DNA of 9,947 nucleotides from an uncultured Bacilli bacterium. Lineage in GTDB: Bacteria > Bacillota_I > Bacilli_A > RF39 > UBA660. Numbering within the stretch: the stretch's first letter is position 1; each line of letters begins with the position of its first letter. Shown here in pieces: positions 6,412 to 9,947 of this stretch. The position numbers and the translations under genes are program-made. The stretch spans positions 1 through 9,947 of the forward strand of contig CANROR010000042.1 in NCBI GenBank assembly GCA_947632275.1, given 5' to 3'. The notes below the pieces were generated by a model. The model made no database searches. It was not told where the DNA came from and saw nothing but the letters and a program-made list of their open reading frames with translations.

Positions 6412-8844
6412 ATGAAAAAAATAATTGGTTTTTATCGTAAATGTGATTTATTGACAATGTCATCAACGATTCTTTCTTTGATTGGCATTGTTTTTGCTTT
6501 AAAAGAACATTTTACAATATCCATCATCTTATTATTAATATGTGGTTTATGCGATGGTTTTGATGGAGCCTTAGCACGTAAATACAAATATAGTAAAGAG
6601 GAAAAAGTCTATGGAGCGGAATTAGATTCTTTGTCCGATGTCTTGGCTTTTGGAATCTATCCGGCTATTTTAACCATTATTATTGGCAAAAGTCGAATTT
6701 TAATAGTTATCGCGGCTATCTTTTATTTATTATGTAGTTTAGTAAGACTTGCTTACTTTAATATGTTAGAAATCACTAAAGAAAAGATTCCTAATACTTT
6801 TATTGGCGTTCCCATTACGACGGTTGCTATTGTTTATCCCCTTGTTTTTTATTTATTTCGCGTAATAAATTATGAACTAATCAAATATATAATGCCCATT
6901 TTGTTAGTTGTTTTAGGTATTTCTTTTGTAATAAGAATAAAAATTCCTAAACCAGATATTGTTAAATTAAGTAAACAAATATTTAATAAATATGTTATAA
7001 ATTTAATAATATTACCTTTAGTTTTAATTGTTTTAATTGATATGTTTTATAAATTTAATTTTGGTTTTAATATTTTTAAAGATGTCATAATTTCAATTGA
7101 AAGTAACTTTTCAAGTTACTTACTAATATATATATTAGTAACGTCATTATTTGTTTTATTAACGAGTATTTTAGGTAACAGTAAAAGAAGTGTTATTGCC
7201 ACCTTTATAATTGTAACTATAATTCTTTTTATAAATGATGTTAAATATAAAATCATGGGTAAACCGTTAGAAATATCAGATGTGGCTTATTTAAATCCGG
7301 ACAATATGGCTATGATGGGGGAAGCCAGTGGTAATTTAGGTAGTTGGATAATCGCAACTATCATTAAAACTATTGGTCTTTTAGGAATTGGTTATCTTTT
7401 TGTTTATTTTAATAAAAAAAATACCATTAAATTTAATAATCTCCCTAAAAGAATAGGCGTTATTGCTAGTAGTCTCCTTATATTTCTTGGGGAATTAGTT
7501 TTAATCGCGCAAGGAAAAAATGCTTTATTGAGTAAAGTATATAAATTATCTAACGATGGGGTAATGTCAATTCAAGACAATGCTTCTATGTATTATGAAT
7601 ATGGTTTTTCTTCTGGGTTATTACTCGATTATGTTTCCAAAGAAACGCAAGCCCCAACCGGTTATGAAAAGGCGACTGCCCAAAAGTTAATAGAAGAAGC
7701 CGATACGATAAAAGGGGAAGGTAAGTGGGGTAAACCTAATGTTGTTTTCATTTTATCCGAAGCCTTTACTGACGTAACTAACATTAAAGAAATTGAATTT
7801 AATGAAGATGTAATACCGAATATACATAAATTTGCCAAAGATAAAAATAGTATGGTTATGGATTTAAATGTTAATACCTTTGGCGGGGCCAGTGTAAATA
7901 CGGAATTTGAGATTTTGACGGGTGCCACTTTATCTTTCTTTCGCAGTGGTTTTATTCCTTACAATAGTTATTATACCAAAACGTATGATAAAGCAGCACC
8001 TAGTATAATAAATGAACTTAATAATAATGGTTATGAAACAATGTATATAACCCCTTGGGGTGCCGATTCATATCATAGTCGGGAAGTATACAATTTACTC
8101 GGAACGACGGAAACAAGATATGATTTAGAATGTGAAGCTAAAGGTTATTATTGTGGTGATGAAAATCTCATGGATATAATTTATAAGGAACTTGAAGATA
8201 CCAATGCTAATAATTTAAAATTTATTATGACGGCAACGGGGGAAAACCATTGGCCATTTGATTATCAAAAATATAATAGTTATGATCTTACGGTGAAAAA
8301 TTCGACTCTTGATGAAGAAGGAACGCAAATGCTTACTTCTTATGCCCAAGGAATTTATGATGCCGATAAGTCTTTAAATTATTTATATGAAAAAATAAAA
8401 AATTTAAAGACCCCAACGCTTATTGTTTTCTTTGGCGATCATTTACCTTTAATTGTTGATTCGAAAGGCAATAATCTCTATTTGTCATCAAGCTTTTTAA
8501 ATACGGAAAATCCGGCTTTAAATTATTTCCGGGAATATATGACAAAAGCTGTTATTTTAGCCAATTATCCAATTGCAACTGATGATATTAAATATTTAAA
8601 TGCTAATTATTTAGGTTCTTATGTTTTAAATAAAATGGATTTAGATATCAGTGGTTACTTTAAATTTATTGATGAAGCCCGGAAAGCCTTACCAGTTTTT
8701 AATCGGGCGTACAATTATAATAATGGCGAAATACTGGGTTTAAATGAGATGAATGCCGATTTAATAAAAATTCTTAATGATTTTAAATATGTCGAATATT
8801 ATAGTTTTTATGATAATGATGCCTATGAAAAGAGTAGTAAATAA
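6412..8844 (+). CDS. Fusion of phosphatidylserine-synthase-type CDP-alcohol phosphatidyltransferase and LTA-synthase-type sulfatase-fold transferase
   Basis: Membrane protein of 810 residues joining two normally separate enzymes. Residues 1-183 are a complete CDP-alcohol phosphatidyltransferase with the DGFDGALAR...GAELDSLSD signature (D48, D51, G52, A55, R56, G68, D72, D76). ELDSLSD, RLAYFN (112-117) and FIGVP (130-134), plus a closing IKIPKP (176-181), point to PssA-type phosphatidylserine synthase more than PgsA. Residues 190-370 hold five membrane segments (about 196-212, 234-254, 259-274, 311-333, 347-367) with the K-x-x-G-K-P-L-x-x-S-D loop typical of LTA synthases. Residues 440-720 are the outer catalytic domain: KPNVVFILSE (metal ligand E450), GGASVNTEF (S494 at the nucleophile position), R557, ENHWPF (H613) and GDH (D676, H677). 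It would use a phospholipid headgroup to modify a surface acceptor. PG/phosphoglycerol, PS and PE donors remain open. The frame is uninterrupted and the linker has no internal ATG with a ribosome site. A GtrA gene overlaps its last 20 bases. Confidence 0.92.
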   Translation: MKKIIGFYRKCDLLTMSSTILSLIGIVFALKEHFTISIILLLICGLCDGFDGALARKYKYSKEEKVYGAELDSLSDVLAFGIYPAILTIIIGKSRILIVIAAIFYLLCSLVRLAYFNMLEITKEKIPNTFIGVPITTVAIVYPLVFYLFRVINYELIKYIMPILLVVLGISFVIRIKIPKPDIVKLSKQIFNKYVINLIILPLVLIVLIDMFYKFNFGFNIFKDVIISIESNFSSYLLIYILVTSLFVLLTSILGNSKRSVIATFIIVTIILFINDVKYKIMGKPLEISDVAYLNPDNMAMMGEASGNLGSWIIATIIKTIGLLGIGYLFVYFNKKNTIKFNNLPKRIGVIASSLLIFLGELVLIAQGKNALLSKVYKLSNDGVMSIQDNASMYYEYGFSSGLLLDYVSKETQAPTGYEKATAQKLIEEADTIKGEGKWGKPNVVFILSEAFTDVTNIKEIEFNEDVIPNIHKFAKDKNSMVMDLNVNTFGGASVNTEFEILTGATLSFFRSGFIPYNSYYTKTYDKAAPSIINELNNNGYETMYITPWGADSYHSREVYNLLGTTETRYDLECEAKGYYCGDENLMDIIYKELEDTNANNLKFIMTATGENHWPFDYQKYNSYDLTVKNSTLDEEGTQMLTSYAQGIYDADKSLNYLYEKIKNLKTPTLIVFFGDHLPLIVDSKGNNLYLSSSFLNTENPALNYFREYMTKAVILANYPIATDDIKYLNANYLGSYVLNKMDLDISGYFKFIDEARKALPVFNRAYNYNNGEILGLNEMNADLIKILNDFKYVEYYSFYDNDAYEKSSK

Positions 8845-9214
8845 TAAATTTATAAAATATGTTTTTTTTGCAATTATAACGTCCATAATTAATGTGGGCG
8901 TTTATTTGCTTACTTATAAATTTCTTATCTCGAGTGTAATAGTTAGTAATATCTTAGCATATGCCATATCAATTACCTTTGCTTTTTTCATTAATAAACA
9001 TATTGTTTTTCAAAATAAAAGTAAGAAAATGGGGAAACAAATAACTTTATTTTTAGGTGTTAAATTAATTTCTTTTGGTATTGATTCTTTAGTTTTAATT
9101 TTTTGCCATAATTTATTACATTTATCGAATTTTGTTTCCAAAATTATTTCTAACTGTTCAACGACTTTAAATAATTATACATTAAATAAAAAAAGAGTAT
9201 TTAAGGAAAAATAA
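8825..9214 (+). CDS. GtrA-family membrane protein (stand-alone)
   Basis: Small four-segment membrane protein of 129 residues, the normal length for GtrA proteins, which are linked to translocation or presentation of polyprenyl-phosphate sugars. The ATG at 8825 gives the usual short basic N-terminus (MKRVVNNKFIKY) before the first membrane segment. Upstream in-frame ATGs from 8777 would add 16 residues that simply read the end of the preceding gene. Family features are the N-terminal FFAIITSIINVGVYL, an F-F-I-N-K-H-x-V-F motif near 59-67 and a closing L-N-K-K-R-V-F (120-126). The gene overlaps the fusion gene by 20 bases and has no obvious ribosome site, so translational coupling is likely. 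It is a second GtrA besides the one fused to the HAD phosphatase; the two share the fold but little close identity by eye, so they probably serve different lipid-linked sugars. Confidence 0.87.
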   Translation: MKRVVNNKFIKYVFFAIITSIINVGVYLLTYKFLISSVIVSNILAYAISITFAFFINKHIVFQNKSKKMGKQITLFLGVKLISFGIDSLVLIFCHNLLHLSNFVSKIISNCSTTLNNYTLNKKRVFKEK

Positions 9215-9231
9215 TTATAAATAAATTTTTA

Positions 9232-9240
9232 TGCTATAAT
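9232..9240 (+). promoter_or_regulatory. Possible extended -10 promoter element before the 94-aa membrane protein
   Basis: TGCTATAAT is a perfect extended -10 box, but the hexamer 17 nt upstream (TAATTA, 9212-9217) is a poor -35. Transcription would start near 9247, inside the ribosome site AAGAGG (9245-9250), so the element may be fortuitous in AT-rich DNA. Confidence 0.35.
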
Positions 9241-9255
9241 TTATAAGAGGTTTTT

Positions 9256-9540
9256 ATGAAATATTTAGTATTTTTACTTCCATCTTTAATAAGTACAATT
9301 ATTTTGTATCTTTTTGATTTAAAAAGAAAAAAGGTGAAAAGAATAGGGTTTTATTTAGGAACTTTTATTCTTTTAATGGTAATTGTTAATATATTTAGTT
9401 ATTTAATTATTAAATATATTTATAATTTAAAGACAATTAATTATACACTTAACTTTTATATAAAAAAGTTAATATTATCGTTTGGTATAATTGGCATTTT
9501 AATATTAGGATATTGGGCAATAAAAAAAAATAGTTATTAA
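9256..9540 (+). CDS. Small membrane protein of unknown function (possible 5' part of a split gene)
   Basis: The 94-residue product has three hydrophobic segments (about 2-20, 30-52 and 69-88) separated by lysine-rich loops, with no catalytic motif I recognise. Initiation is well supported: AAGAGG at 9245-9250 lies 5 nt before the ATG. Its last codons are read from a run of nine A residues, and the stop follows three codons later. If the run had eight A residues, the frame would enter the following open frame and give a 221-residue protein with about six membrane segments. It may therefore be a real small protein or the N-terminal half of a broken, slippage-expressed or mis-sequenced gene. It lies 41 nt after the GtrA gene and may share its transcript. 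The function is unknown; its neighbours suggest the cell envelope. Confidence 0.6.
   Translation: MKYLVFLLPSLISTIILYLFDLKRKKVKRIGFYLGTFILLMVIVNIFSYLIIKYIYNLKTINYTLNFYIKKLILSFGIIGILILGYWAIKKNSY
9522..9530 (+). repeat. A9 homopolymer at the junction of two membrane-protein frames
   Basis: Nine consecutive A residues lie at the point where the frame of the 94-aa protein and the following frame meet. Loss of one A (or gain of two) joins the frames. Runs of this length are prone to polymerase slippage, replication indels and sequencing error. Confidence 0.85.
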
Positions 9541-9922
9541 GGTCGACAAAAGTGATTTAAAATTAACTAAACCTAAAGATTTTTTTTGCTTTTTAAAAAG
9601 AAGTGGAATTTATGTTCTAAGTTTATTAAAGGAATATCCAACTATTTGTTTTTTTCTAAGTACTGTTTTAATGTTTTTGACAGTAGATTTTTATTTACGG
9701 AGTATTATTCATCTTAAAATAAATTTTTATTCCAATTTAGCTTTTTGTTCAAATATGCTAACGATAATTTATGCTTTATTAATTGCTGTTATTATTTATT
9801 TGTTCCCAAAAGTATTAGGTAAAATATTTTTAATTTTTAGTTATCTAGCTAGCTTGATTCTTTTTCTAGCTGTTAATTTAAAGAATAAAATCACCAGTGA
9901 TTTAAAAATTAAAATAACCTAA
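9530..9922 (+). pseudogene. Membrane-protein frame without a normal start, resembling the N-terminal membrane region of LTA-synthase-like proteins
   Basis: This frame encodes 130 residues from 9530 to the TAA at 9920, but contains no ATG, GTG or TTG before ATG 9671; starting there gives 83 residues and cuts into a clear upstream membrane region. The first part is charged (V-D-K-S-D near 9542-9556) and is followed by F-L-K-R-S-G-I-Y and L-L-K-E-Y-P-T, then three hydrophobic segments. The pattern of aromatic-basic linker, Y-P plus membrane helix ending in Y-L-R, F-Y-S, N-M-L-T-I and F-P-K between helices resembles the N-terminal half of LTA-synthase-family proteins. The catalytic sulfatase domain is absent: the frame ends soon after the third helix. 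It is most simply a remnant or the 3' half of a gene split at the A9 run. A short AAAAAAGGT near 9934-9942 may be the ribosome site of a gene beyond the window. Confidence 0.45.
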
Positions 9923-9947
9923 AAAAGAAGTAAAAAAGGTAAAAATA

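Noticed and set aside
7662..7928. Reverse-strand open frame of 88 codons within the LTA-synthase-type domain
   Set aside because: It is opposite the catalytic core of a clearly conserved domain and is a by-product of its codon pattern.
1..9947. Mycoplasma-type genetic code (TGA as tryptophan)
   Set aside because: The first gene ends in TGA at a sensible place, all tryptophans seen are TGG and the other genes end cleanly at TAA or TAG.
1..9947. CRISPR array, tRNA, rRNA, insertion sequence or phage genes
   Set aside because: No regularly spaced repeats, no cloverleaf or rRNA-like conserved stretch, no transposase or integrase motif and no flanking inverted repeats were seen.

Overview
The window is very AT-rich DNA. 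Every supported gene is on the + strand and every one is a membrane or cell-envelope function. Standard stop codons are used: the first gene ends in TGA and tryptophans are TGG. This argues against a Mycoplasma-type code. Strong AGGAG/AAGGAGG ribosome sites, TATAAT promoters and LTA-synthase-type proteins point to a low-GC Firmicute or deep-branching Bacilli/Mycoplasmatota-type bacterium that keeps a wall or surface glycopolymer. I cannot name a genus. There is no rRNA, tRNA, CRISPR array or insertion sequence.

Region 1 (2-6260) is a tightly packed glycoconjugate set. It starts with a 5'-truncated polytopic membrane protein, perhaps a GT-C-like glycosyltransferase, that carries a large extracytoplasmic C-terminal domain. 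Next come UDP-GlcNAc 2-epimerase (WecB/MnaA), an acyltransferase-3 family membrane protein, a UbiA-superfamily prenyltransferase of the decaprenyl-phosphate phosphoribosyltransferase type, and a fusion of a HAD-IB phosphatase with a GtrA membrane domain. From wecB on, the genes are separated by only 0-13 nt. The last two genes read as a module that makes a polyprenyl-phospho-pentose: the prenyltransferase loads phosphoribose on the lipid, the HAD domain removes the 5'-phosphate, and GtrA helps carry the lipid sugar across the membrane. This is inferred by analogy with mycobacterial arabinan precursor synthesis.

Region 2 (6261-9214) starts with a 151-nt gap holding a clear promoter (TTGCCT, 17-nt spacer, TATAAT). 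The 810-codon gene that follows joins a complete CDP-alcohol phosphatidyltransferase of phosphatidylserine-synthase type to a complete lipoteichoic-acid-synthase-type protein (five membrane segments plus an outer sulfatase-fold catalytic domain). A phospholipid-making enzyme and a headgroup-transferring enzyme in one chain is the most striking object here. A second, stand-alone GtrA protein overlaps its 3' end.

Region 3 (9215-9922) holds a 94-aa membrane protein followed by a membrane-protein frame that has no normal start codon. The two are separated only by a run of nine A residues. Removing one A would join them into one 221-aa protein whose second half resembles the N-terminal membrane part of LTA-synthase-like proteins. 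This is either a decaying gene, a slippage-expressed gene or a sequencing error.

Taken together, the locus looks like assembly and decoration of a surface glycopolymer or glycolipid: sugar nucleotide supply, lipid-linked sugar, flipping, acylation, and a phospho-headgroup or teichoic-acid step. The chemical product is not established by the sequence.
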